DNA of 64,000 nucleotides. Source: Gammaproteobacteria bacterium RIFCSPHIGHO2_12_FULL_36_30. Lineage in GTDB: Bacteria > Pseudomonadota > Gammaproteobacteria > Coxiellales > Coxiellaceae. Below the pieces are notes generated by a model, which saw nothing but the letters and a program-made list of their open reading frames with translations, was not told the DNA's origin and did not search any database. A program made the position numbers and the translations under genes. The stretch spans positions 1 through 64,000 of the forward strand of contig MGXU01000006.1 in NCBI GenBank assembly GCA_001801815.1. Direction: 5' to 3'. Within the stretch, counting starts at the first letter, position 1; every line of letters starts with the position of its first letter. Below, in pieces: positions 46,130 to 55,477 of the stretch.

Positions 46130-47275
46130 ATAATTTGTTTCGTCAATCGCAGGGTGAACAGGATGATCTGCTGCTTGATGACATTGTTCCAAAACGGATA
46201 ATTCTTTTTTTGTTGCAACACCCGCTTTGCGAATACAATTTAATAAATCATCGCGCGATAAATGCATAGAACAAGATGCAGAAAATAAAATCCCATCTTG
46301 ATTTAATAATTGCAGCGCTACTTCATTTAATTGTCGATATTTTTTTTCGCCAGCTGAGATATCTTTTTTTCTTTTAATTAATGCAGGCGGATCTAAAATA
46401 ACAATATCAAATTTTTCGTTTTGCGCGATTAATTTTTGCATTAATTCTAATGCATCTCCGCACAGCGTTTTTATATTTTTCAGCGAATTTAACGTTGCAT
46501 TTTTTTCTAATAAATCTAAAGCGGGTTGTGATCGATCAATTGCAATTACTTCATTTGCATTTTTCGCACAAGGAATTGAAAATGCGCCACAATAACTAAA
46601 TACATCCAATACACGTTTATTTTTGCAATAAGTTGCTATACGTTCACGATTAAAACGATGATCGTAAAACCAACCTGTTTTTTGTCCTGTTAATAATGAT
46701 GTGTGATAAATGCAATTATTTTCTTTGACTTCAATAAAATCGGGCAAAGCATCGCCTAATACTTCAGTGTAGGAATTTAATCCTTCATTTTGTCTTTCAG
46801 TGCTATCGCATTTTAATAGAATCGTTTTTGGTTGAAATGTTTTTTGAATCGCTTCAATTAAATTAGATTTTAAATTTTCCATTCCCGCTGTATTAATTTG
46901 CACGACAATGATTTCATTAAATTGATCAATTACAACGCCAGGCAAACGATCGCTTTCACCAAAAACAATTCGCGCAAAGTGATCTGGAAATAATGTCTTG
47001 CGTTTTGATTGCGCGATTTTAATTTTTTCAATAAAAAAATCAGTATTGATTTTATCAGTTGGTTTAAGCGATAAAACGCGAATGCATAATAAACAATGTG
47101 GATTGATATAACCGATTGCAACAGGATTTCCAAATGCCGCATGAATTTGAACGAGTTCGCCAACAGAAAAATTTTTTAAGGGAGATCGCTGCGCATCAAT
47201 GTCATTGCTAAAAATCCACAAATGACTTGCTTTGATGCGCCGCTCTGCATCTTTTTTTAAATAGAGGGATTTCAC
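46100..47275 (-). CDS. rlmI: 23S rRNA (cytosine-C5) methyltransferase RlmI-like
   Basis: A 391-residue class I SAM methyltransferase. It has an N-terminal PUA domain (starting [21 protein letters not shown]), an RlmI-type central domain with [10 protein letters not shown], and the catalytic domain with [16 protein letters not shown] (SAM site) and [12 protein letters not shown] (active site PP motif). It modifies 23S rRNA. GTG 47275 overlaps the rplS stop by four bases, so it is probably read with the ribosomal-protein operon. Confidence 0.93.
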   Translation of the reverse strand: MKSLYLKKDAERRIKASHLWIFSNDIDAQRSPLKNFSVGELVQIHAAFGNPVAIGYINPHCLLCIRVLSLKPTDKINTDFFIEKIKIAQSKRKTLFPDHFARIVFGESDRLPGVVIDQFNEIIVVQINTAGMENLKSNLIEAIQKTFQPKTILLKCDSTERQNEGLNSYTEVLGDALPDFIEVKENNCIYHTSLLTGQKTGWFYDHRFNRERIATYCKNKRVLDVFSYCGAFSIPCAKNANEVIAIDRSQPALDLLEKNATLNSLKNIKTLCGDALELMQKLIAQNEKFDIVILDPPALIKRKKDISAGEKKYRQLNEVALQLLNQDGILFSASCSMHLSRDDLLNCIRKAGVATKKELSVLEQCHQAADHPVHPAIDETNYLKGFIFSVR

Positions 47276-47622
47276 GCCAACTGTTCTTTAATACGCGCTT
47301 TTTTACCTTGTAATTCACGTAAATAATACAATTTTGCACGACGTACTGCGCCGCGACGCACCACTTTCACGCTGTGAACCATTGGGCTATATGTTTGAAA
47401 TACACGTTCAACACCTTCACCGTGTGATATTTTGCGAACAGTAAATGCAGAATTTAAACCGCGATTACGAATGGCGATTACGTCACCTTCGAATGCTTGT
47501 AAACGTTCGCGTTCACCTTCTTTTACTTTGTATTGCACGATAATCGCATCGCCCGCTTTAAAATCAGGGATTTTTTTGTCGCCCATTTGTGTGGCGTTGA
47601 TAGCGTCAATTAAGTTACTCAT
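47272..47622 (-). CDS. rplS: 50S ribosomal protein L19
   Basis: A 116-residue ribosomal protein at the 30S-50S interface. The signature [30 protein letters not shown] and the [20 protein letters not shown] ending are clear. ATG 47622 is preferred to one 9 bases upstream because of the spacing to AGGAA. It is the fourth gene of rpsP-rimM-trmD-rplS, followed by rlmI. Confidence 0.96.
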   Translation of the reverse strand: MSNLIDAINATQMGDKKIPDFKAGDAIIVQYKVKEGERERLQAFEGDVIAIRNRGLNSAFTVRKISHGEGVERVFQTYSPMVHSVKVVRRGAVRRAKLYYLRELQGKKARIKEQLA

Positions 47623-47637
47623 GGTTTTCATTTCCTG

Positions 47638-48396
47638 TTACGAATTATTGGTGGGTAGTATAGTGTCATCGACGATAATTTGCAGCAATTTTCTTTCGTC
47701 ATCTGTTAGAATTCGCTTTTTTAATAAATCTGGACGTTTTTGCCACGTATTTTTAAGCGATTCCTTTTGTCGCCAAGCGGCAATTGCAGCGTGATCACCA
47801 TTTTGCAGTACAGTTGGTACGCTCATGCCATCTATTTTTTCAGGGCGAGTGTAATGCGGATGATCCAATAATCCATTTTCAAAAGAATCTTGCGCTGCGG
47901 AATTTTCATCGCCTAATGCGTTCGGTAACAAACGGGTAATCGCATCAATCATCACCATTGCAGGTAATTCGCCGCCACTTAATACATAATCACCGATTGA
48001 ATATTCTTCATCGACATCTTTTAATAATACGCGCTCATCTATTCCTTCGTAACGTCCCGCAATTAAAATAAGCCTATTTTCAGGGGTTTTTGAGAACTCA
48101 CGAATTTTTTTTTGTGTAAGTGGTTTGCCTTGTGGTGATAAATAAATTACCGTGGCTTTTGAATTATCTGCTGCACGTGCAGCTGAAATTGCATCGTGCA
48201 ATGGTTGATATTCCATGACCATTCCAGGTCCGCCGCCATAAGGTCTATCATCAACACGTTTGTGAATATCCTTTGTAAAATCACGTGGATTCCAGCATTT
48301 TATTTCAATAATTTTTTCAATTGAAGCGCGACCGGTGATGCCGAATTTTAAAGCATCAAAAATCTCGGGAAAAATAGTGATAATGTCAAACTTCAT
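47638..48396 (-). CDS. trmD: tRNA (guanine-N1)-methyltransferase TrmD
   Basis: A 252-residue SPOUT-class enzyme that methylates G37 in tRNAs and prevents frameshifting. The start FDIITIFPEIFDALKFGITGRA and the trefoil-knot sequence SIGDYVLSGGELPAMVMIDA are diagnostic. It begins two bases after the rimM stop, with GGGA upstream inside the end of rimM. Confidence 0.97.
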   Translation of the reverse strand: MKFDIITIFPEIFDALKFGITGRASIEKIIEIKCWNPRDFTKDIHKRVDDRPYGGGPGMVMEYQPLHDAISAARAADNSKATVIYLSPQGKPLTQKKIREFSKTPENRLILIAGRYEGIDERVLLKDVDEEYSIGDYVLSGGELPAMVMIDAITRLLPNALGDENSAAQDSFENGLLDHPHYTRPEKIDGMSVPTVLQNGDHAAIAAWRQKESLKNTWQKRPDLLKKRILTDDERKLLQIIVDDTILPTNNS

Positions 48397-48398
48397 TG

Positions 48399-48905
48399 CT
48401 ATTCCCATTCCACAATAATTATTTTTTTTCCCAAATCAATTTCTTTTACAACTGATTTTAAATAAGGAATATAAATATTATTTTTTGTGACAATGACATC
48501 ATTTGAGCCTGTTTCAAATAAATGATCGACAATGCCAAGTGATTTTCCTGCTGTATTAATTACATTTAATCCAATTAAATCAGACCAATAATATTCATTT
48601 TTTTTAAGTGTTGGTAAATCTGCGCGATCAACGGCAATGGTTTTTCCTTTTAATAATAATGCTTGATCGCGATCGTGAGTGTTTTCAATTTTGACGACGA
48701 ATCCATTGCCGTGCGGTTGAAATGAATCGTATTTTACAGGTTTGAAATGATCTTTATTTTTTTTATCGACTTGAATTTGCCAGTTTTGATAATTGAAAAT
48801 ATTTTCTTTGGGATCGGTAAAAGAAATTAAGTGCGACCAACCTTTGACGCCGAAGGCGTCGCCGATCGCACCTACAATAATTTTTTTATTAATTTGTGCC
48901 TTCAC
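48399..48905 (-). CDS. rimM: Ribosome maturation factor RimM
   Basis: A 168-residue 30S assembly factor. The N-terminal domain shows [16 protein letters not shown], and the C-terminal PRC-barrel has [14 protein letters not shown] and the ending [12 protein letters not shown]. It overlaps rpsP by 17 bases and is followed by trmD after two bases, the standard tight order. Confidence 0.95.
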   Translation of the reverse strand: MKAQINKKIIVGAIGDAFGVKGWSHLISFTDPKENIFNYQNWQIQVDKKNKDHFKPVKYDSFQPHGNGFVVKIENTHDRDQALLLKGKTIAVDRADLPTLKKNEYYWSDLIGLNVINTAGKSLGIVDHLFETGSNDVIVTKNNIYIPYLKSVVKEIDLGKKIIIVEWE

Positions 48906-49320
48906 TTTCGCTCGGCTTTTGAGCTTCTTCAGTAGGTGCTGCTGCAGCTTCTTTTTCAGCTGATTCTTTTGCAGCCGCTGCTTCAGCTTTCGCCTTTGCT
49001 TTTGCAGATTTAATTGAAGCTTCGATTTGTGCTGTTTTCAATTCAGCTTTTGTTGGAGCAGGTTTATTCACCGCAACACCTGATTTTACAGTCTTTAATA
49101 ACAAATCAACACGAGGTGATGCGATTGCGCCACAGCCAACCCAATAACCAATACGTTCTTGATTTAATTCTAAAGTGGTTTCAGGGCCACGCGCCATCGG
49201 ATTATAAAAGCCAAGACGTTCGATAAAACGACCGCTATTTGCTTTACGCGAATCAGCAACAACAACATGATAAAAAGGCGATTTTTTCGCTCCGGCACGT
49301 GCTAAACGGATAACAACCAT
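48889..49320 (-). CDS. rpsP: 30S ribosomal protein S16 with long Ala/Lys/Glu tail
   Basis: The first 85 residues are normal S16 ([41 protein letters not shown] split across the start). The protein then continues to 143 residues with a low-complexity Ala/Lys/Glu tail ([20 protein letters not shown]). Typical S16 is 80-90 residues. The tail is probably a disordered or helical extension on the ribosome surface. It is first in the rpsP-rimM-trmD-rplS operon. Confidence 0.95.
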   Translation of the reverse strand: MVVIRLARAGAKKSPFYHVVVADSRKANSGRFIERLGFYNPMARGPETTLELNQERIGYWVGCGAIASPRVDLLLKTVKSGVAVNKPAPTKAELKTAQIEASIKSAKAKAKAEAAAAKESAEKEAAAAPTEEAQKPSESEGTN

Positions 49321-49452
49321 TCTTTTATTCCTCTGAAATTCAAAATTTTATTCAACGAAGAGCGACATTCTACGTAAAAATGTTCAAGATGTGAAGCATT
49401 GAGTTCATTTTTAGATGTACATTTCACTATTAAAAATTTATGCTCACTCGCA

Positions 49453-49621
49453 GATAATGTGATTGAAAAAATTGTTGAGTGATGAAAAGCGATGACCGTC
49501 TCTTTTTCCGCTCGAAAATGAACCATCCCTGGTTCGGTCCCGCGTCTATCGTGACGCTACTCGCTACAAAAGAGACAGTCATCACTTTCCATCACAACTT
49601 ATTTAATACAATCACATTATC
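49453..49621. repeat. MITE-like element with long terminal inverted repeats
   Basis: GATAATGTGATTG (49453-49465) is matched exactly in reverse at 49609-49621. Closer in, GTGATGAAAAGCGATGAC followed by CGTCTCTTTT (from 49479) matches its inverted partner ending at 49596 with about four changes. Arms of roughly 55-60 bases frame a core of about 50 with the small palindrome AACCATCCCTGGTT (49521-49534). There is no reading frame of note inside. It lies in the 320-base gap between rpsP and ffh and could also act as a transcription terminator for ffh. Confidence 0.65.
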
Positions 49622-49640
49622 CACTCGCTCGTTTAAAATT

Positions 49641-51029
49641 TTATTTAAATTTATTCGGTAACTGACTCAACAATTCCGGCGGCAATTGATCTTTGAATTG
49701 CTCCAATTGCTTCATCCGTTTTTCCATTTTATTGCCGCCAAATTTTTTCAACATTTTTTGCATTTGCAGAAATTGTTTTAATAATTTTCCGATATCTTGC
49801 AACGTTGTTCCAGATCCTTTTGCAATACGTTGTTTGCGCGAACCATTAATTAAAGCTGGAAAACGCCGCTCTTTTTGCGTCATTGATAAAATAATCGCTT
49901 CCATTTGCACAAGCGCTTTATCATCCATCATCGCAGCCGCACCTTTTGGAATCTTTGCAAAGCCCGGAATTTTATCCATAATGGATTGCATGCTTCCCAT
50001 TTTTTTCATTTGATTTAATTGCGCTAAAAAATCGTTAAAATCAAATCGTTTTCCCGATTGCAATTTTTTTGCAATTTTGTCCGCTTCTTTTTTATCAACC
50101 TTTTGCTTAACGGATTCGACTAAACTGACAATATCGCCCATGCCCAAAATGCGCGATGCAGCGCGTTCAGGATGAAATACAACAAGACCATCCATTTTTT
50201 CACTGGTACCGATAAATTTAATTGGTTTTCCAGTAATAATTCGCATCGATAATGCAGCGCCGCCGCGTGCATCACCATCTGTTTTTGTTAAAACAATTCC
50301 CGTTAATGCTAATTGTTCGTTAAATGTTTTGGCGATATTTGCAGCGTCTTGCCCTGCCATGCTGTCAACAACCAATAATGTTTCTGTCGGTTGCGCAGCT
50401 TTACTAATCGCTTGAATTTCTTGCATCATGTCATGATCAATATGCAAACGACCCGCAGTATCAATAATCAACACATCCAGAAAATGTTTCTTTGCATAAT
50501 CAATTGCATTTTTTACAATATCGAGTGGTTTATCTTGTGGCGTTGATGGAAAATGTTGAACGTTAATTTGCTTTGCTAATGTTGCTAATTGTTCTAATGC
50601 AGCAGGGCGATAAATATCAACTGATGTCATTAGCACTAATTTTTTTTGCGTGTCAGATAATAATTTTGCTAATTTCGCAGTCGTCGTTGTTTTACCAGAA
50701 CCTTGCAAACCCGCCATTAAAATAATTACTGGTTTTTGCGCACGTAAATTAATTTCAGTTGTTTCGCCGCCTAAAACAGCGGTTAATTCATCTTGTACAA
50801 TTTTGACAAATGCATCTTCAGGACGCACTTGTTTTATAATTGTTTGGCCAATTGCTTTTTCCGTGACGCTATCAATAAATGTTTTTACAACAGGCAGCGC
50901 AACATCCGCCTCAATTAACGCACGACGAATATCGCCAATCGCTTCTTTAATATTATCTTCCGTAAAACGATGAATCCCACGCAATGTTTCAAGTGTTTTT
51001 GAAAGGCGATTGGTTAATTGATTAAACAT
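49641..51029 (-). CDS. ffh: Signal recognition particle protein Ffh
   Basis: A 462-residue GTPase that targets membrane proteins co-translationally with 4.5S RNA. The NG domain has GLQGSGKTTTTAKLA (P-loop), DTAGRLHIDHDMM and TKTDGDARGGAALS. The Met-rich M domain at the end (MKKMGSMQSIMDKIPGF, LKQFLQMQKMLKKFGG) binds the signal sequence and RNA. ATG 51029 gives the usual start FNQLTNRLSKTLETLRG. Confidence 0.97.
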   Translation of the reverse strand: MFNQLTNRLSKTLETLRGIHRFTEDNIKEAIGDIRRALIEADVALPVVKTFIDSVTEKAIGQTIIKQVRPEDAFVKIVQDELTAVLGGETTEINLRAQKPVIILMAGLQGSGKTTTTAKLAKLLSDTQKKLVLMTSVDIYRPAALEQLATLAKQINVQHFPSTPQDKPLDIVKNAIDYAKKHFLDVLIIDTAGRLHIDHDMMQEIQAISKAAQPTETLLVVDSMAGQDAANIAKTFNEQLALTGIVLTKTDGDARGGAALSMRIITGKPIKFIGTSEKMDGLVVFHPERAASRILGMGDIVSLVESVKQKVDKKEADKIAKKLQSGKRFDFNDFLAQLNQMKKMGSMQSIMDKIPGFAKIPKGAAAMMDDKALVQMEAIILSMTQKERRFPALINGSRKQRIAKGSGTTLQDIGKLLKQFLQMQKMLKKFGGNKMEKRMKQLEQFKDQLPPELLSQLPNKFK

Positions 51030-51107
51030 ATGGATGACTCGCTGAGTGTACAATTGGTTGGGATTATAGGTTGATATGGGTTGAATGACAACGATATGCT
51101 ATTCTAA

Positions 51108-52367
51108 ATGTATACATATGATATGGATTTTTACAGCATGTATATCACCATCTTAATTTTGTTAATTATATTAGCCGCATTTTTTTCAGCATCTGAAACT
51201 GGCATGATGGCAGTGAATCGATATCGCTTACGTCATTTATCTAAAAAAGCGCATCCTCGCGCAAAACGCGCATTAAAATTATTAGAAAGACCGGATCGTT
51301 TGCTCGGCGTGACACTAATGGGAAATACATTTGCTGAAATTTTTGCATCAGCAATTGCAACGATTGTTGCGCTTAAATTTTTTGGCGATGCAGGCGTATT
51401 AATTTTTTCATTAATATTAACATTCGTGATTTTGGTTTTTGGAGAAATTGCGCCAAAAACGTTAGCAGCATTATATTCACAACGCATCGCGTTATTGGTT
51501 GCAATGCCACTGACCATTTTATTAAAAATATTTTATCCATTAGTTTGGATTGTGAATTTTTTAGCGAATGGTGTTTTAAGAATATTTGGAATTCATGTTC
51601 GTAAAGCAGAACACGAACCATTATCAATTGATGAATTACGTTCTGTTGTGCACGAAGCAACAGGAAAAACATCTTTGCATTATCAAGAAATGTTATTGCG
51701 TGTTTTAGATTTACAACAATTATCGGTTGAAGAAATTATGGTACCGAAAAATGAAATTTACGGAATTGATTTGGATTGGGATTGGAATCAAATTATTACG
51801 CAATTAACAAAAAGTTCGCATGCCTATTTACCTGTTTATCGCGAACATATTGATAAAATTTACGGAATGTTAACGTTGCGACAAGCATTAGTTTTGATGA
51901 GCAAACCTGATTTCTCGCAAGATGATTTGTTGCCCTTAGTTCAAGAAGTTTATTTTATTCCTGAAGGTGCATTACTGCATCAACAAGTATTAAATTTTCA
52001 AAAAGAAAAAAAACATGTTGGGTTGGTCGTGGATGAATATGGTGATATTCAAGGCATGTTAACGCTGCGTGATTTATTGGAAGAAATTGCGGGTGATTTT
52101 GCAATGAGCGCTGTTGAAATTGAACGATTTATTTCGAAACAAGAAGATGGCAATGTGTTAGTGGACGGTGGTATTAGTATTCGCGTATTAAATCGTTTAA
52201 CTGGCTGGCATTTTCCTGTGAATGGTCCGCGCACATTAAGCGGATTAATTATCGATTACCTAGAAAATATTCCGCGCAATATGGTTTGTGTTTGTATCGG
52301 TGAATATCGTGTTGAAGTAATATCTGTTTCGCATAATACGATTCAGCAGGTGAGGGTGTTGAAATAA
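51108..52367 (+). CDS. CNNM/CorC-type protein (DUF21, CBS pair, CorC domain)
   Basis: A 419-residue inner-membrane protein of the HlyC/CorC (CNNM) family, linked to Mg2+/Co2+ export. Three to four spans form the DUF21 domain (residues 8-170, with FFSASETGMMAVNRYRLRHL). A CBS pair follows (about 200-330, with VEEIMVPKNEIYGI and VGLVVDEYGDIQGMLTLRDLLEEI), and the C-terminal CorC domain comes last. The start could be ATG 51108, 51123 or 51138; none has a strong ribosome site. Confidence 0.9.
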   Translation: MYTYDMDFYSMYITILILLIILAAFFSASETGMMAVNRYRLRHLSKKAHPRAKRALKLLERPDRLLGVTLMGNTFAEIFASAIATIVALKFFGDAGVLIFSLILTFVILVFGEIAPKTLAALYSQRIALLVAMPLTILLKIFYPLVWIVNFLANGVLRIFGIHVRKAEHEPLSIDELRSVVHEATGKTSLHYQEMLLRVLDLQQLSVEEIMVPKNEIYGIDLDWDWNQIITQLTKSSHAYLPVYREHIDKIYGMLTLRQALVLMSKPDFSQDDLLPLVQEVYFIPEGALLHQQVLNFQKEKKHVGLVVDEYGDIQGMLTLRDLLEEIAGDFAMSAVEIERFISKQEDGNVLVDGGISIRVLNRLTGWHFPVNGPRTLSGLIIDYLENIPRNMVCVCIGEYRVEVISVSHNTIQQVRVLK

Positions 52368-52373
52368 AAATTT

Positions 52374-53399
52374 ATGATTGTCATTCGCGAGCCAACGTTA
52401 CAAGACGAAGAAAAATTTTTGAGTGCGATGCATCGCAGTGTGCAATTGCATTATCTATGGGTTAAAGCACCGCAAACATCAGAAGAATTTCAAACGTATA
52501 TAAAAAAATCACAACAAGAAAATCAAAAATCCCTTTTGGTATTAAAAAATAATGAAATTGCAGGCGTTTTTAATGTTAGCGAAATTGTGCGTGGATATTT
52601 TCAAAATGCCTTTTTAGGATTTTATGCAATTTCAGGTTTTGAGAATAAAGGCGTCATGAGTGTTGGATTAAAATTAGTTTTGAAATATTTTTTTGAAGAA
52701 TTAAAATTACATCGCATTGAGGCAAATATTCAGCCTGAAAATATACAATCAATTCATTTAGTAAAGAAAAATAAATTTCGTTATGAAGGATTTTCACCGC
52801 GTTACTTAAAAATCAATGATGAGTGGTGTGGACATGAACATTGGGTCTTAACTTTTGAAGAGTATATTCAAGATAATCCAGAAATAATTAAAAAAGATTT
52901 TGTTGATATTGTTGCTTATAATCCACAATGGGTTGAAATGGCAAAAAATGAAATTGAAAAAATAAAAAAATTATTTCCTGATAGTTTGATTGTAGATATT
53001 CAGCATGTTGGAAGTACTGCAATTCCAGATATTCAAGCAAAACCCATAATTGACATTCAAATTGCTGTAAATTCTTTAAATTCTGCGAAAATAATTTCAA
53101 TTCCATTATTGCAAAAATTAAATTATGAATATTGGGCGGATAATCCAGACAAAACCAGATTATTTTTCGTAAAAGGCATGCCACCTTACGGAGAAAAAAG
53201 AACGCACCATGTTCATATTGTTGAATTAGATTCACATCATTGGCGAGATAAAATCGCATTTCGAGATTTGTTGCGTGCGCATCCAGATGTTGCAAAAGAA
53301 TATGAAATATTAAAAAATGATTTAGCAAAAAGATATAGATATGATCGTGAAAAATATACAGATGAAAAAGCAGATTTTATTAAAAAAATCCTGAAATAG
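52374..53399 (+). CDS. Fusion protein: GNAT acetyltransferase plus GrpB/UPF0157 nucleotidyltransferase-like domain
   Basis: A 341-residue two-domain protein. Residues 1-165 are a RimJ/RimL-type GNAT (IANIQPENIQSIHLVKKNKF-like region near 115-135). Residues 175-341 are a GrpB family domain with the signature HVGSTAIPDIQAKPIIDI at 211-228 and the ending EYEILKNDLAKRYRYDREKYTDEKADFI split near the end. GrpB domains have a nucleotidyltransferase fold and unknown function. They are usually separate proteins, so the single frame with no stop or slippery sequence at the join suggests a genuine fusion. It follows the CorC-like gene by six bases. Confidence 0.88.
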   Translation: MIVIREPTLQDEEKFLSAMHRSVQLHYLWVKAPQTSEEFQTYIKKSQQENQKSLLVLKNNEIAGVFNVSEIVRGYFQNAFLGFYAISGFENKGVMSVGLKLVLKYFFEELKLHRIEANIQPENIQSIHLVKKNKFRYEGFSPRYLKINDEWCGHEHWVLTFEEYIQDNPEIIKKDFVDIVAYNPQWVEMAKNEIEKIKKLFPDSLIVDIQHVGSTAIPDIQAKPIIDIQIAVNSLNSAKIISIPLLQKLNYEYWADNPDKTRLFFVKGMPPYGEKRTHHVHIVELDSHHWRDKIAFRDLLRAHPDVAKEYEILKNDLAKRYRYDREKYTDEKADFIKKILK

Positions 53400-53408
53400 A
53401 AAACGCTA

Positions 53409-53438
53409 GACCATTTTCCCGGCGTCGGGCAAATGGTC
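53409..53438. terminator. Strong hairpin between the fusion gene and pncB
   Basis: GACCATTT pairs with AAATGGTC and CCCG with CGGG around a GCGT loop, with a single mismatch (T/C). The stem of 12 pairs is the strongest in this part of the window. No T-tract follows, so it may be a terminator, a 3' mRNA stabiliser or a leader element for pncB. Confidence 0.55.
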
Positions 53439-53497
53439 ACTTGCACTAATTACCATTCTTAAGATATAGTCCACAAAATCTATTTTGGTAAGCCTAT

Positions 53498-54865
53498 ATG
53501 AAATATTCCGCACTACTAACTGATTATTATCAATTAAGCATGGCATATGGTTATTGGCAATCGGGAATACATAATCAAGAAGCAGTATTTCATTTATTTT
53601 TTCGACGAAATCCTGCGCATGGAGATTATGTTGTTGCATCTGGTTTGGAATCGGTTGTTGAATTTTTAAATCAATTTCAATTTACAGATGATGATATTGA
53701 TTATATTAAATCGCTCAATAATCCTATTTTTTCAAATGATTTTTTAAAATATTTAAAAACACTTCGTTTTACAGGTGATATTGATGCAGTGCCAGAAGGT
53801 TCAGTTGTATTTCCAAATGAACCATTGTTGCGAATTAAAGCGCCCTTATTATTGTGTCAATTATTAGAAACCCCCATTATTAATTTAATTAATTTTTCTT
53901 CTACAGTTGCGACAATAGCGTCTCGTATGCGCACAATTGTGGGTGATGATTTATTATTGGAATTTGGTTTGCGCCGCGCACAAGGACCGGATGGTGGTTT
54001 AACTGCAAGTCGTGCCGCTTATTTAGGTGGTTTTGATGCAACATCAAATATGCTAGCCGGCAAGCATTTTAATATTCCTGTGTCTGGCACAATGGCGCAC
54101 GCTTGGATTATGGCATTTGATAGTGAATTAACTGCGTTTGAAGAATATGCACGTTCATTACCTGATAATGTAATTTTATTAGTTGACACCTATGATTCAA
54201 GAACGGGTGTTGATCATGCAATCCTAGTCGCAAAACAACTTAAAAAACAAAATAGAAAATTAAATGGTGTGCGTTTAGATTCAGGTGATTTATCAATTTT
54301 ATCGCATATTGCGCGTGAAAAATTAAATGTCGCTGGATTTTCTGACGTAAAAATTTATGTAAGCGGCGATTTAACAGAAGAAAAAATTACAGATTTAAAA
54401 TTAAATGGTGCGCCGATTGATGGTTGGGGTGTTGGCACGCATTTATCAACTGCATCTGCGCAGCCTGCTTTAGATATGGTTTATAAATTAAGCGCCATAC
54501 AAAAAAATTCCGCATGGCAATATAAATTAAAACGATCGGACAATCAGAGAAAAACAAGCGATCCCGGTATTTTACAAGTGCGGCGTTATTTTCAAGAAAA
54601 AAAATGGTTGCGTGATTTAATTTATGATGTTGATTTGGGAATTTTACAAACAGAAAAAAATTCCACAGAACAATCACAAGATTTATTAATGCCACTTTTT
54701 ATAAATGGAAAATTATTAAATAAACAACCCACATTGTCTCAAAAAAGAAATTATTGCAGAGAACAAATAAAAGAATTTAATGCGTCAAAAGGAACTGGAT
54801 ATTCTGTACAACGTGATTCACATTTATTAGCGTTAAAAGAAACATTATCGGTGATCAATAAATGA
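53498..54865 (+). CDS. pncB: Nicotinate phosphoribosyltransferase
   Basis: A 455-residue enzyme joining nicotinate and PRPP to nicotinate mononucleotide for NAD salvage. The family sequence ALLTDYYQLSMAYGYW opens the protein; EFGLRRAQGPDGGLTASRAAYLGG and GVRLDSGDLSILSHIAR carry the active-site and phosphate-binding residues. It overlaps the nicotinamidase gene by four bases (ATGA), so both steps nicotinamide to nicotinate to mononucleotide are co-expressed. Confidence 0.95.
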   Translation: MKYSALLTDYYQLSMAYGYWQSGIHNQEAVFHLFFRRNPAHGDYVVASGLESVVEFLNQFQFTDDDIDYIKSLNNPIFSNDFLKYLKTLRFTGDIDAVPEGSVVFPNEPLLRIKAPLLLCQLLETPIINLINFSSTVATIASRMRTIVGDDLLLEFGLRRAQGPDGGLTASRAAYLGGFDATSNMLAGKHFNIPVSGTMAHAWIMAFDSELTAFEEYARSLPDNVILLVDTYDSRTGVDHAILVAKQLKKQNRKLNGVRLDSGDLSILSHIAREKLNVAGFSDVKIYVSGDLTEEKITDLKLNGAPIDGWGVGTHLSTASAQPALDMVYKLSAIQKNSAWQYKLKRSDNQRKTSDPGILQVRRYFQEKKWLRDLIYDVDLGILQTEKNSTEQSQDLLMPLFINGKLLNKQPTLSQKRNYCREQIKEFNASKGTGYSVQRDSHLLALKETLSVINK

Positions 54866-55431
54866 TGCCAGACAACGCAGCATTACTTTTAATTGATTTG
54901 CAAAATGATTTTTGCCCGGACGGTAGTTTAGGAGTTGCAGAAGGTGATCGTGTTATTCCTATCGCAAATAAATTAATACCGTATTTTAAAAAAATTATTG
55001 CAACACAAGATTGGCATCCAAAAAATCACATGAGTTTTATTTCTTTGTGGCCAGTGCACTGTGTTCAAAATACTGTTGGCGCAGAGTTGCATTCTAAATT
55101 AAATATTTCGCACATCACAAAAATTTTTAAAAAAGGAATAGATCAAAATATCGATAGTTATAGCGCTTTTTATGATAACGAACATTTGAAAAGCACTGGC
55201 TTAACAAATTGGTTGCGCGAAAAAAATATTTCTATTTTATATGTGATGGGATTAGCAACTGATTATTGCGTAAAATTTTCTTGCTTAGATGCAATTGCTG
55301 ATGGTTTTTCTGTTTATTTAATTGAAGATGGGTGTCGTGGTGTGAATGTAGAAAAAAATGATGTTGAAAACGCATTGCAGGAAATGAAAAATAAAGGCGT
55401 GAAATTTATTCATTCAAAAGCACTACAATAA
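54862..55431 (+). CDS. pncA: Nicotinamidase
   Basis: A 189-residue cysteine hydrolase converting nicotinamide to nicotinate. The triad is visible: Asp in LIDLQNDFCPDGS (Asp12), Lys in IFKKGIDQNIDSYS, and Cys in GLATDYCVKFS. The metal-binding Asp-His-His comes from DWHPKNHMSF. It is coupled to pncB. Uptake and recycling of host nicotinamide would suit an intracellular life. Confidence 0.95.
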   Translation: MMPDNAALLLIDLQNDFCPDGSLGVAEGDRVIPIANKLIPYFKKIIATQDWHPKNHMSFISLWPVHCVQNTVGAELHSKLNISHITKIFKKGIDQNIDSYSAFYDNEHLKSTGLTNWLREKNISILYVMGLATDYCVKFSCLDAIADGFSVYLIEDGCRGVNVEKNDVENALQEMKNKGVKFIHSKALQ

Positions 55432-55477
55432 AAAACACGGTATTGATTTTATTTCTGCGTGAGATACGATCTCACTC

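Noticed and set aside
49515-49560. GGTTCGGTCC inside the MITE-like element as part of a tRNA
   Set aside because: No acceptor, D-arm or anticodon stem can be paired around it.
51030-51107. Regulatory leader between ffh and the CorC-like gene, such as a magnesium riboswitch
   Set aside because: Only 78 bases separate the divergent starts, too short for a known M-box or ykkC-like fold.
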